A stretch of DNA of 23,227 nt from the NCBI GenBank assembly GCA_020148085.1, contig JAHCRD010000003.1, forward strand, positions 1 to 23,227. The letters are read 5' to 3'. Shown piece by piece: positions 1 through 8,136 of this stretch; the first letter of the stretch is position 1, and each line of letters opens with the position of its first letter. Source of the stretch: Patescibacteria group bacterium. GTDB lineage: Bacteria; Patescibacteriota; Minisyncoccia; Minisyncoccales; CG1-02-41-26. The translations under genes were made by a program, and so were the position numbers. The notes under the pieces were generated by a model. It saw only the letters and a program-made list of their open reading frames with translations, ran no database searches and was not told the DNA's origin.

Positions 1-1279
1 TGTGTTTTCTTGATTTAATGGCGTTTCTGGTATCAACAATAAATTTTGCATTTTTTGCTACCTCATCGTAATTAAAACCCGAATGGTCAGTTAAAATTAA
101 AACTAAATCATAATTTTTTAAAATAGCAGGGGTGTATTTAATTGACTTTAAAGTTTTGTTATCAATTCGGAATTCTTTTAGATAGGGGTCAAAATAATCT
201 ATTTTTGCTCCTTTTCTCAAAAGGTCAGGGATTATGTCTAAGCTGGCAGATTCTCTAACATCTCCGATGTCTTTCTTATAACTCACCCCCCAAACTAAGA
301 TTTTTGAATCTCTAACTGGTTTTTTCTTTAGATTTAAAGCCCAGATTACTTTAGTCACAACAAGATGGGGCATTTGCTCATTTATTTCACCGGCCAACTC
401 AATAAATCTAGTCAAAAAGTTGTATTCCTTTGCTTTGTAGCTGAGATAGAAAGGGTCCAGAGGAATACAATGACCAGAACATTTCGGGGAGGGATAAAAT
501 GGCATAAATCCGTATGGCTTTGTTTTGGCGGCCTCAATTACTTCCCAGACATCAATACCCATTTTCCCACAAAGTAAAGCTAACTCATTAATCATTGAAA
601 TATTTACTAAACGGAAGGTATTTTCTAAAATTTTGGTCATTTCAGCAGCTTCTGGCGAACTTAATGGTATGACTTTGGCCTTAATAAAGCTTTGATAAAA
701 TTCAACAGCAAATTGGGTACATTTTTCAGTTACCCCCCCTACTACCCGAGAAACATCCCTCAACTTGTATTCTTTGTTTCCTGGGTCTATTCTCTCTGGT
801 GAATAAGCTAAGAAGAAATCTTTTCCAGCTTTCAAGCCCGTTTTTTCAAGGGGGGGCAGAATTACCTCCTTAGTTGTTCCTGGATAAGTGCTCGATTCAA
901 GAATAATCAACTGGCCCTGGTGGAGATATTTAGCAATCTCTTGGGCGGTAGAGACAATATAAGAAACATCAGGAATTTTATTCTTATTCAAAGGGGTAGG
1001 AACACAAATTAAGACAATATCAGATTTTTTTAAAGGCAGATGATTATTAAAAGCTCTTAATTTCTTAGAATTTATTATCTTTTTTAAATCTTGAGAAGAA
1101 ACATCAAAAATATAAGATTTTCCTTTATTTACACTGTTCACTCTCTCTTTTTTGATATCAATGCCAAACACTTGATATCCTGCCTTTGCCAACTCCACTG
1201 CCGTTGGCAGCCCCACATAACCCAAACCAATTACTGCTGCCCTTGCTTTTTTGTTTTTGATTAGTTTTTCTAAATACAT
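1..1279 (-). CDS. Nucleotide-sugar dehydrogenase (WbpA/TuaD-type), C-terminus cut by window edge
   Basis: The frame is open from an ATG at 1279 to the left edge (about 426 codons, no stop reached), so only the last residues are missing. It should oxidise a UDP-sugar (UDP-GlcNAc or UDP-ManNAc class) to the uronic acid with two NAD+, supplying surface-polysaccharide precursors in the cytoplasm. The N-terminal Rossmann motif AVIGLGYVGLPTAVELAKAG is at about residues 15-34. The central helical domain has EAAEMTKILENTFRLVNI. The catalytic Cys is C271 in SGHCIPLDPFYL, followed by the C-terminal UDP-binding half (VSYKKDIGDVRES). The glycine loop before the Cys reads PSPKCSGHC where the family usually has PGPGxGGHC. 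It is the last gene of a minus-strand run with the HTH gene and the epimerase. Family assignment is firm; the exact substrate is not. Confidence 0.93.
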   Translation of the reverse strand, partial: MYLEKLIKNKKARAAVIGLGYVGLPTAVELAKAGYQVFGIDIKKERVNSVNKGKSYIFDVSSQDLKKIINSKKLRAFNNHLPLKKSDIVLICVPTPLNKNKIPDVSYIVSTAQEIAKYLHQGQLIILESSTYPGTTKEVILPPLEKTGLKAGKDFFLAYSPERIDPGNKEYKLRDVSRVVGGVTEKCTQFAVEFYQSFIKAKVIPLSSPEAAEMTKILENTFRLVNISMINELALLCGKMGIDVWEVIEAAKTKPYGFMPFYPSPKCSGHCIPLDPFYLSYKAKEYNFLTRFIELAGEINEQMPHLVVTKVIWALNLKKKPVRDSKILVWGVSYKKDIGDVRESASLDIIPDLLRKGAKIDYFDPYLKEFRIDNKTLKSIKYTPAILKNYDLVLILTDHSGFNYDEVAKNAKFIVDTRNAIKSRKH

Positions 1280-1291
1280 ATAATTAAAAAA

Positions 1292-1537
1292 CTACCATTT
1301 CTCAATGGTTTTTTTAACCTTTTGCTTAAAACGGCGGTATACTTTTTCAGCTTTAACTTCTGCTCTGGGAGAAACTACTCTTAAGATTTCCCTTCCAAAA
1401 ATTCGATATCTCCCCCCGACTTTATTAGCTCTAATAATGCCTTTTTTCAAAAGACGTTTAATGGTACTTTCGCTTATCTTTAAGAAACTTCGCGCTTCTT
1501 CGGTTGTATAGACCTGATTGGGTTCAATTTCTTTCAT
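1292..1537 (-). CDS. Small excisionase/MerR-type helix-turn-helix DNA-binding protein
   Basis: An 82-residue protein with one winged-helix domain of the excisionase (HTH_17/MerR-like) type: VYTTEEARSFLKISESTIKRLLKKG forms the HTH and NKVGGRYRIFGREIL the wing. A Lys/Arg-rich tail follows. It should bind DNA and may regulate the flanking sugar genes. I chose the ATG at 1537 because a promoter-like TTGACA (1590-1595) and TACCAT (1566-1571) put a start site just upstream of it. A longer reading from TTG at 1585, overlapping the epimerase stop as TTGA, would add 16 residues and is possible by coupling. Neither start has a clear Shine-Dalgarno. A perfect inverted repeat lies between the two candidate starts. 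The exact target is unknown. Confidence 0.82.
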   Translation of the reverse strand: MKEIEPNQVYTTEEARSFLKISESTIKRLLKKGIIRANKVGGRYRIFGREILRVVSPRAEVKAEKVYRRFKQKVKKTIEKW

Positions 1538-1561
1538 GTTTTCTAATAGAACTAATTCTAG

Positions 1562-1579
1562 CTTAATGGTATCATTAAG
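1562..1579. promoter_or_regulatory. Palindromic operator-like site upstream of the HTH gene
   Basis: CTTAATG-ATAC-CATTAAG (minus strand) is a perfect inverted repeat with 7-base arms. It overlaps the putative -10 (TACCAT, 1566-1571) of a promoter whose -35 TTGACA is at 1590-1595 (18-nt spacer). Autorepression by the HTH protein is an inference. Confidence 0.45.
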
Positions 1580-1581
1580 TA

Positions 1582-2520
1582 TCAATAGATGTCAAGAGGA
1601 ACCGTGGATAAATTCTGTTGAAACCAATCGATGCTTCTACTTAAGCCATTTTCTAAATCAAATTTTGGCTCCCATCCCAGTTCTTTTTTTATTTTAGAGA
1701 AAACTATTCTTGAATTTATAATCTCTCCTTGCCGCAAGGGAAAAAAAGTTGGTTTAATTTTTTTGTTTAATTTTAAAGAAAGTAATTCTAAAAGACCTTG
1801 GATGCTAATTTCAGTATTGGTTGCCACATTATAAATTGAGCCAGGTGATGCTTTTAAAGATAGGATTGCTGCCTCTACTGCATCGTTTACATATAAGAAA
1901 TCTCGAGTCTGTTTCCCTTTTCCAAAGATAATCGGTCTTTTCCCTTTTAAAATCCTATCAATAAAAATAGCCACCACTCCTCCTTCTCCTTTACTTGATT
2001 GCCTTGGGCCATAAATATTTGAGTATCTTAAAGAAACAAAATTCAATCCCAGGGATTGGTAGTAATGGAGATATTTTTCAATGGCTAATTTAGTAATTGG
2101 ATAAGGAGAAATTGGATTTAAGGGATGGCTTTCTTCTATAGGTAGGGCTTTCGGTTCCCCATATATTCCAACTGAGGAGGCAAAAATAAATTTTTTTACT
2201 TTATATTTTCTGCAATTTTCTAAAATGTTAAGAGTGCCCAAGATATTAATTTTAGCATCCTCTATTGGACTTTCTACCGATTTACGGACGTCAATTTGGG
2301 CAGCAAAATGAAAAACAACTTTTGGTTTTTCCTTTCTAAAGATTTGAGAAATGTTCGAATCACAAATATCAGCTTTGTAAAATTTAACTTTAGGGTTGAG
2401 GTTTTCTTTTCTGCCGGTAGATAAATTATCAATAACAATTACCTGGTGACGTTGCTCTATTAACTTGTCTGTGAGATGGGAGCCGATGAAGCCCGCCCCA
2501 CCAGTGACAATTACTTTCAT
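1582..2520 (-). CDS. NAD-dependent sugar epimerase/dehydratase (UDP-glucose 4-epimerase-like)
   Basis: A 312-residue extended short-chain dehydrogenase, the normal length for the GalE/UDP-sugar epimerase family. The NAD-binding TGGAGFIGSHL is at residues 6-16 and DNLSTG at 31-36. The catalytic Ser region is ASSVGIYGEP (114-123), and the Tyr-Lys pair is Y140/K144 in SPYPITKLA. NIYGPRQ and RDFLYVNDAVEA are substrate-side family motifs. It should interconvert nucleotide sugars in the cytoplasm, feeding glycan synthesis together with the dehydrogenase downstream. It heads a minus-strand run: its TGA at 1584-1582 abuts the HTH gene. There is no Shine-Dalgarno, and a promoter-like TTGATT (2553-2558) with TATAGT (2532-2537) would leave an almost leaderless mRNA. 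Exact substrate specificity cannot be read from the sequence. Confidence 0.92.
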   Translation of the reverse strand: MKVIVTGGAGFIGSHLTDKLIEQRHQVIVIDNLSTGRKENLNPKVKFYKADICDSNISQIFRKEKPKVVFHFAAQIDVRKSVESPIEDAKINILGTLNILENCRKYKVKKFIFASSVGIYGEPKALPIEESHPLNPISPYPITKLAIEKYLHYYQSLGLNFVSLRYSNIYGPRQSSKGEGGVVAIFIDRILKGKRPIIFGKGKQTRDFLYVNDAVEAAILSLKASPGSIYNVATNTEISIQGLLELLSLKLNKKIKPTFFPLRQGEIINSRIVFSKIKKELGWEPKFDLENGLSRSIDWFQQNLSTVPLDIY

Positions 2521-2529
2521 AATAATTAG

Positions 2530-2558
2530 ATACTATAAAATTAATCTTTAAAAATCAA
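2530..2558 (-). promoter_or_regulatory. Probable promoter of the epimerase operon
   Basis: On the minus strand, TTGATT at 2558-2553 is followed by TATAGT at 2537-2532 (15-nt spacer) or TAGTAT at 2535-2530 (17-nt spacer). The start site would fall about 5 nt before the ATG at 2520. Confidence 0.35.
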
Positions 2559-2575
2559 GTTTTTTATTTTCCAAC

Positions 2576-2650
2576 CCAGTATGAGAATTTCGGCAAGATT
2601 TTCTTTCAGAAAACCTAATATCGCAGAGCGAGCCGAAATTCCTCTACTGG
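2576..2650. repeat. Complex palindrome at the 3' end of the metallopeptidase gene
   Basis: GAATTTCGGC (2585-2594) is the exact reverse complement of GCCGAAATTC (2632-2641). The pairing resumes farther out (CCCAGT side with ACTGGG side), and inside the loop TTTTCT-TTC-AGAAAA forms a second hairpin. It overlaps the metallopeptidase stop codon. There is no long T tract, so it may be an mRNA 3'-end structure or REP-like element rather than a classic terminator. Confidence 0.45.
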
Positions 2651-4344
2651 GCAAGGATTTGGTTGATTTTGGTGCGGGTGGAGGGGCCGACGAAACCGGT
2701 GCCCTGTTTTAATCCCAAGGGAGTTAAAATTTCTGAGGAGTATTTCTCTTGGAAGCGGATAACCGCCGCCTGGGTTAAAGGACCAAAGAAGCCGGTGATT
2801 AATCCTTCGGGATAAATTTCCTTACCTTGAGATTTCAAAAATTCTTGCAAGCAACGGACTTCTAAAGATTTTAAGCCATAATAAAGATTATTTTCAAGAT
2901 TCTGGCAGGAGATTTTTTCTCTTAAAATTTCAGCGATTTTTGCTTGAAGTTGAGCAATTTGAGTTTTAAGCTCAACAATTCTTGCTTTGAGTTGTTCAAT
3001 CAATTTTTCTTTTTCGGTCTTCATTTCCATTGAAGCTGAAATACCAAGATTATAAGAAGGTTCTCTGCCATCGAAACCTGAGATTTTAGATTGAATTGAA
3101 GGAATTAAAGTCAAAGAAGTGTAATCTTTTCCAAAATTTTCAAAAGAAATTTCTCCATCCTGATTTTGGTTTAGATCCAAAAAGTCAACCTGGCACTGAT
3201 AAGTATCTTTACAGAGAACGTAAGGGAGTTTGAAATCAACTGAATCTTCTCCATCTAATTCTAATTTTAACTCCCCTTCTCCCCCCATAATCCGGTACCA
3301 ATTACCAGACCATTGTTTGATTGAGTAGTTTAAGGAAACACTGGTTCTTTGAGTAGAGGGCAAAAATATTAAAGAAGGGGTAACTCTGAGGTTTTTTAAA
3401 TTTTGATTTTTGTAGCAATAATTCTCTCCAAACTGGCAATCATTAAGAAATATGGCTACCGTCCAGTCAGTAAAAATTTGCCAGAATTCTTTTTCAATAT
3501 TATTTTTTTTCAAAGCTTCATTGATTGACTCAATGCCAGTTCTTGAAGATTGTAAAGAGTCAACTAAGATTTTCACCCCATAATAGTCAACTAAATACTG
3601 AAAGAAAATATTAACTATTCCATAATCCCCTTTTTGCTTTTGCCATTCAGTTAAAGAGTCAGACGGGGCAGCAATAAATTGTTTAACTCTCTGTTGAAGA
3701 TTGCTTCCTTGATATTCCTCATCGTAGCTGAGTAAAGATGGGGCGTAGTCAGCTCTGGCTTCATTTAGCCAGACCTCTTCGGAAACTCCTCGGAGCCGTT
3801 CTTTTTGGTTGAAAGTAATTAAGTGGATGAATTCGTGAGCCAAATAACTTCTAATAATTGAGGATTTGAGATGTTCGGTATTTAAATAAACCATCTCCCT
3901 TTCATTTGAATTTTGGTTTTGAAGTTTCTCGTATTCATCACCATTTTTGAAATAGCCACCAGCTTCCTCTTTCATCTGATGGAATAGAATTGTGATATGC
4001 TCATCGTTATCAACACCTGGTTTCCATTCAGAACCGAAAGTTGAGGTTAAAGTTGGGTAAATGGTTTGGTCGAATTCTTTGGTGAGAATTTCTAAATTCT
4101 GATTTACTGTTTCCTTTTCACCTTCAGTTAAGTTCTCATACCATTCCTTTTCTAAATAAAAATAACTATTTTGAGAAATTTTTTCCAAGGTGGCATAAAT
4201 TTTTTCTCTCTCTAAAAAATCGTAATCTTTGTCAACAAAAAAATTCATTATTTGGCTTTGAGAGTCAGCAAAGACAAAAACTGGCGATACTAAAAGTATC
4301 AGGCTCAAAATAAAAATGATTTTTTTGCTGAATTTACTGGTCAT
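2644..4344 (-). CDS. Secreted HExxH zinc metallopeptidase with peptidoglycan-binding domain
   Basis: A 566-residue exported protein. Residues 1-27 are a signal peptide ending near VFAD. The peptidase domain has the gluzincin motif HEFIH (H170, E171, H174) with the likely third zinc ligand E195 in WLNEARADY. Its closest look-alikes in memory are M30/hyicolysin-type peptidases. A β-rich segment with an EF-hand-like loop NQNQDGEISF (about 392-401) follows, then a coiled coil (about 443-477) and a C-terminal PG_binding_1 domain (about 480-566; FFGPLTQAAVIRFQEKY). That last module is nearly the same as in the large surface protein upstream, so both probably dock on the same wall polymer. It may process or shed surface proteins; the substrate is unknown. 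It has its own promoter and a terminator separates it from the surface-protein gene. Confidence 0.87.
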   Translation of the reverse strand: MTSKFSKKIIFILSLILLVSPVFVFADSQSQIMNFFVDKDYDFLEREKIYATLEKISQNSYFYLEKEWYENLTEGEKETVNQNLEILTKEFDQTIYPTLTSTFGSEWKPGVDNDEHITILFHQMKEEAGGYFKNGDEYEKLQNQNSNEREMVYLNTEHLKSSIIRSYLAHEFIHLITFNQKERLRGVSEEVWLNEARADYAPSLLSYDEEYQGSNLQQRVKQFIAAPSDSLTEWQKQKGDYGIVNIFFQYLVDYYGVKILVDSLQSSRTGIESINEALKKNNIEKEFWQIFTDWTVAIFLNDCQFGENYCYKNQNLKNLRVTPSLIFLPSTQRTSVSLNYSIKQWSGNWYRIMGGEGELKLELDGEDSVDFKLPYVLCKDTYQCQVDFLDLNQNQDGEISFENFGKDYTSLTLIPSIQSKISGFDGREPSYNLGISASMEMKTEKEKLIEQLKARIVELKTQIAQLQAKIAEILREKISCQNLENNLYYGLKSLEVRCLQEFLKSQGKEIYPEGLITGFFGPLTQAAVIRFQEKYSSEILTPLGLKQGTGFVGPSTRTKINQILAQ

Positions 4345-4366
4345 AAGATTTTAATTTCAATTTTTT

Positions 4367-4375
4367 ATTTTAACA
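4367..4375 (-). promoter_or_regulatory. Extended -10 promoter of the metallopeptidase gene
   Basis: TGTTAAAAT on the minus strand (4375-4367) is a TGn-extended -10. TTGATT lies 15 nt upstream and TTTTGA 17 nt upstream. The predicted leader is only about 16 nt and has no Shine-Dalgarno. Confidence 0.45.
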
Positions 4376-4396
4376 TAAAAATCTAAGAATCAAAAT

Positions 4397-4433
4397 AACC
4401 GAAAACCGCCTCGCGAAGAGACGGCTCTCGGTT
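4397..4433 (-). terminator. Intrinsic terminator of the S-layer-like gene
   Basis: On the minus strand AACCGA pairs with TCGGTT, with an inner GC-rich stem capped by TTCG, followed by TTATTTTG. It lies between the S-layer-like gene and the metallopeptidase promoter. Confidence 0.7.
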
Positions 4434-4438
4434 TTATT

Positions 4439-4471
4439 CCCTCGCGCCGCTTGCAAGGAGAAGCGTGAGGG
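4439..4471. terminator. GC-rich hairpin just after the S-layer-like gene
   Basis: CCCTC (4439-4443) pairs with GAGGG (4467-4471), and an inner CGCTT/AAGCG extends the stem. It sits 14 nt past the stop codon and in front of the T-tailed terminator, probably as a second 3'-end stem. Confidence 0.45.
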
Positions 4472-4484
4472 TCCATTACTAGGA

Positions 4485-7400
4485 TTAGTAGGTCAAAGTA
4501 GGTCCGTACACTGGCACAGAGTCGCAAGCTTTATTGCCCGAAACAGTGACATTATTAACTGTCTTGTACTTATAGGTGATGTAACTTTCGTGCCAATAAA
4601 ACTCAGCTGGAGCCTCACTTGAATCATAGCCTTTGTCACCTCCAATTTTACTGCTCAAATAGGCATTGCCAGTAGTAATTCCTGTCCGAATATCACTGGT
4701 ATCAGCTCTGAGAATATAGGTCTTTGAACCACCAGCAGCAATTTCTTGAACAGGACTTAAAGAACTGAATATGGTAGTAGTAGCGGGACTACTTGAACTT
4801 ATGCTCTCATTTGCGGTATCCAACAGAGTCCCACCAGTATCATAGAGTCTAAAGCTACTTACTGAACCATTAATCAAACCAGAAGCAGAAACATATATAT
4901 CAATCTCACTCAGAGTAAGGGTTCTTATTCCATCATTACTCACCGTGAACCTGGCGATCTCATCGTCAGCATCTGGAGTCTTGCTAGTACTACCAGTATA
5001 AGCATTCACCACCTCTGGGGCTGCATCATGGAACAAGAAGAAGTGGGACTGGGCATAGCTTAAGGCTTCATCTGTAGTGGTGGTCAAGGTAATGTCAGAG
5101 ATACTCATCAAGCCCTGAGAAGAATAAACTATCAAATCATTGGTGCTTGTTGGATAAACTTTAATTGCAGTAACCGAAGTAGCATTCATTGTTCCAGAAC
5201 CAGAGATATCAGCTTTAACAGTTAGGACTTTTGGAGTGTTGGCTGGTAAAGTAACATTCAAACCAGAAATTTCTGCTACTATTCCAGACAAAGGAGTACC
5301 ACCTGTATTCAACAGGTCGGAACCATCGTAAAGATAAATCTTACTGAAGTTATCTGCCATATTAACTTCTTCCCACTCAGGGTGGGTGGTAGTAGGACTA
5401 GTACTTGCACTTACTATCTCTAAGGTAATTTCTTTCAAGGTTAAATCTTCAGCTCTAGCTTCAAAATTAATCTTATCCAACTCTACTCCAGTTTGACCAG
5501 CTAAAATTATCTGAGAAGTTGGAGCACCAGCATCTCTCTTAATGGTCAACTCTGGAGTGGTAATAGTAATGGCCTTACTGACAACAGCAGAAGATGGAGT
5601 ATTGCTTAAGCTCCATGAGGAACTAATTCCGTAACCACTTATTCCACTTGCAGGAATAGAAGCGGTGGCATCAGTGCTAGTTGCTGAGGAAAAGATACTA
5701 CCAAAAACCTTAATAATCTCACTCTGGGACTTGCTGACAGTAAGATTAGTCGTAAAGCTATCACTGGCTGAGGGAGTGCCAACTGTGCTTCCAAGTTGAG
5801 TTCCAGCTTCATCTGTTAGATAGATGTTCTGGAAAATATCGCTAACACTACCCTTAGCGGAATTGAGTGCTATCTGAATGGTGCTAACTCGAATATCGTC
5901 AGCTGCAGATGCTCTCAAGACAAATTCACCAATTTCTGTCCCGACCACCCCTTTAGCTCTTTGTCCAGCAACGAAAGCAGCATTCTTGTTTACTGCTAAG
6001 CTCACATCGGAAACACTCAACTGATGACCAGGATATTGGCTTCGGGCTAAATAGGTATAATCCTTAGTGGAATGTCTTTTACCCCAGAAGTTGCCAATAT
6101 AAACTTGGTAATTGTCATTTGAAGTAGCATTGCTATTAATTGAGCCCATCACATTTAGAGTCTTGGTTTCACCGCTTTCAATGGTGATATAGGTGGAAAG
6201 ACTCGCCGCATAAAGCTCAGTTGTAGTAGCTGGAGCACTAGTCAGGTACAGTCCAGGAGTATTAGCTGAAAGACTTAGATAGGTTGCTGAGGTGTCAGCA
6301 TCCTGCACTTTCAAAGTTCCATTCAGTTTATAACCACCACTTACATAAACATAACTAATTCCCATCTTTCTTAATTCTAATTTTTCACCAGCAGCTCTTA
6401 AGTCAAACTTAGCTAAAACAATGTCTGTATCTCCAGGAGAAACTATCCCGCTTGGAGAACCAGTGGCCCTGGAAACAGTCAAATCACCAGCTTTCATCTT
6501 GAAACCACCATAATCATTGAGGGTGTCACTAGGATCAAAAGAATCACCACTGCTGTCGGTTGGCATAACATAAGCTCCGGTAGTTACCCCTTTAATCATT
6601 ACATCGTAGTCATTCTGAATGGAGACTCGGAAATGGTGTTGAGAACCATCAGCAACATCTACTTTGACTGAAAGGATTCTCGACAGTCCCTTGTCAATAT
6701 TGTAGGAGGTATCTAAGCTGAAGGTTATATACCTGTCAACTGCTTTATCAGCCGAAGCTAACAAAGTACCATCTGGAGCATAAAGTCCCCAATTGATTAA
6801 GTCTTTATCCTCATTTATTGTTCCCTCAACATAAAGCACTAACTTCTCAATCTGAATGGCTTCAAGAGAGTTATTTTGAGTGAGTTTGAATTTGGCTACC
6901 TCCTCTTCAGTATCACCAACCTCTAAGTTACCTGTAACAGAAACGTCGCCAATTGTTGAATAAGCTAAACCAGCCACGGTTTGATCGTCAACTCGAACAT
7001 CACCCAAAGAAGCTGCACCGTCAGCCAAACTCATGGTATTACCGAGTATGGGGAAGGTGCCCTCAATTTCTATTGAAGAGTCAGAAACTGAAACGTCAGA
7101 GGCAGAAGCAACTTTGAAGTTAATGGTTCCGGAGATAGCACTGGTTGCCATATTGGCTTTAATGGTCACCGACTTGGTTTCTTCATCGGAAATAACCAAA
7201 TCATCTGTACCAAAGTCAATAGTGGCTTCACCATCAGCAGTTAAAGCAGTGATGATGTTACCCAGGCGATTACCATCTTCATCCCAAATACTTACTCCTG
7301 CAACTTGAGTGTTGGCTACTAATCCGCCTCTGGTCACAGTAATCCCGGTGACTACTGCTTCTCCACCACTTGCGGTGAAGTCAACCTTCAATATTGGGTT

Positions 7401-8000
7401 GTAAAGTGAACCTGAAGGGATAACCGCTGCAGCTGGGGTGTCATCAGCCAAAGCTACCGTAAGACCTTCAGCAGCCTCCTCTTCTTCCTCCTCTTCCTCT
7501 TCTTCCTCTTCTGCAGCTTCAAGCAGAGAGTTTAATTTGGCTCTGGTTGTTGAACCAACAAAACCAGTTCCTGAAGTTAAACCCCAGGAAGCCAAAACCT
7601 CATCAGCATATTTCTCCTGGAATTTAATAACGGCTGCTTTGGTCAAAGGACCAAAGTAGCTGGTTTCTTCTCCTGGAGAACCAACGCCTGACTCAGCCAA
7701 CTGGGTGTCAGCATCGGAGTTCAAGACGAGCTGTAAACAATTTACATCATCACCTGACATTCCCTGGCTAAGGTTTCTGTCAAAACTGCTGACGAGACAA
7801 CCTTCAATAGCTGGAGCTTCTTCACCTTCAAGTTCAGCCAATTGAGCTTGGAGCTCAGCTATCTGATCTAACAAAGCATCAATCTGCTCCTGAAGTTCCT
7901 CAGCAGTTACTGCTCCTACTGGAACGGCTGGTCCCAATAACATCACAGCAACCGTCAAGGTAGTTCCAATCGAAACAATCTTCTTTATTAATTTACTCAT
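4485..8000 (-). CDS. Large S-layer-like surface protein with peptidoglycan-binding anchor
   Basis: A 1171-residue exported protein, the largest in the window. Residues 1-30 are a signal peptide (ending PVGA). Residues 33-60 are a short Leu-heptad coiled coil. Residues 68-160 are a PG_binding_1-type domain (SYFGPLTKAAVIKFQEKY, GTGFVGSTTRAKLNSLL) with Cys68 and Cys88 at a spacing like the metallopeptidase's Cys pair. A 12-Glu run follows (164-175). The remainder is Ser/Thr/Ala-rich and β-strand-like, with a recurring motif of the form K-x-hydrophobic-x-V-x-(A/G)-(D/S)-I (KSVTIKANM near 276; also RILSVKVDV, KTLNVMGSI, EIIKVFGSI, KVLTVKADI, KTYILRADT). This suggests about six tandem β-sandwich units. 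It probably forms the cell-surface layer. The gene lies directly downstream of a sigma/anti-sigma-like pair and has a hairpin-rich leader. The S-layer role is inferred from size, repeats, anchor and context. Confidence 0.85.
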   Translation of the reverse strand: MSKLIKKIVSIGTTLTVAVMLLGPAVPVGAVTAEELQEQIDALLDQIAELQAQLAELEGEEAPAIEGCLVSSFDRNLSQGMSGDDVNCLQLVLNSDADTQLAESGVGSPGEETSYFGPLTKAAVIKFQEKYADEVLASWGLTSGTGFVGSTTRAKLNSLLEAAEEEEEEEEEEEEAAEGLTVALADDTPAAAVIPSGSLYNPILKVDFTASGGEAVVTGITVTRGGLVANTQVAGVSIWDEDGNRLGNIITALTADGEATIDFGTDDLVISDEETKSVTIKANMATSAISGTINFKVASASDVSVSDSSIEIEGTFPILGNTMSLADGAASLGDVRVDDQTVAGLAYSTIGDVSVTGNLEVGDTEEEVAKFKLTQNNSLEAIQIEKLVLYVEGTINEDKDLINWGLYAPDGTLLASADKAVDRYITFSLDTSYNIDKGLSRILSVKVDVADGSQHHFRVSIQNDYDVMIKGVTTGAYVMPTDSSGDSFDPSDTLNDYGGFKMKAGDLTVSRATGSPSGIVSPGDTDIVLAKFDLRAAGEKLELRKMGISYVYVSGGYKLNGTLKVQDADTSATYLSLSANTPGLYLTSAPATTTELYAASLSTYITIESGETKTLNVMGSINSNATSNDNYQVYIGNFWGKRHSTKDYTYLARSQYPGHQLSVSDVSLAVNKNAAFVAGQRAKGVVGTEIGEFVLRASAADDIRVSTIQIALNSAKGSVSDIFQNIYLTDEAGTQLGSTVGTPSASDSFTTNLTVSKSQSEIIKVFGSIFSSATSTDATASIPASGISGYGISSSWSLSNTPSSAVVSKAITITTPELTIKRDAGAPTSQIILAGQTGVELDKINFEARAEDLTLKEITLEIVSASTSPTTTHPEWEEVNMADNFSKIYLYDGSDLLNTGGTPLSGIVAEISGLNVTLPANTPKVLTVKADISGSGTMNATSVTAIKVYPTSTNDLIVYSSQGLMSISDITLTTTTDEALSYAQSHFFLFHDAAPEVVNAYTGSTSKTPDADDEIARFTVSNDGIRTLTLSEIDIYVSASGLINGSVSSFRLYDTGGTLLDTANESISSSSPATTTIFSSLSPVQEIAAGGSKTYILRADTSDIRTGITTGNAYLSSKIGGDKGYDSSEAPAEFYWHESYITYKYKTVNNVTVSGNKACDSVPVYGPTLTY

Positions 8001-8035
8001 TTTTTTCTGTTATTTATTCATCTATTATTTCTTTT

Positions 8036-8118
8036 GTCGCGCCGACCTTTACCCTCTCACCCAAAGCTTTGGGTGAAGGGTTTAATTGTCTCGCGACCTT
8101 ACGTAATGGTTACGAGAC
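8036..8118 (-). promoter_or_regulatory. Hairpin-rich leader of the S-layer-like mRNA
   Basis: The 136 nt before the surface-protein gene hold three stems. GTCG-CGC-CGAC is at 8036-8046. A perfect 18-nt palindrome CACCCAAAGCTTTGGGTG is at 8058-8075, extended by CCCT/AGGG. GTCTCG pairs with CGAGAC at 8088-8118. No clear -35/-10 pair was seen here. An mRNA-stabilising or regulatory 5' leader, or a processing site in a longer transcript, is inferred. Confidence 0.5.
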
Positions 8119-8136
8119 CTCGCGACTCTCATTTTT

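Noticed and set aside
7438..7659. Plus-strand poly-Ser ORF
   Set aside because: It is the antisense of the poly-Glu tract of the surface protein.
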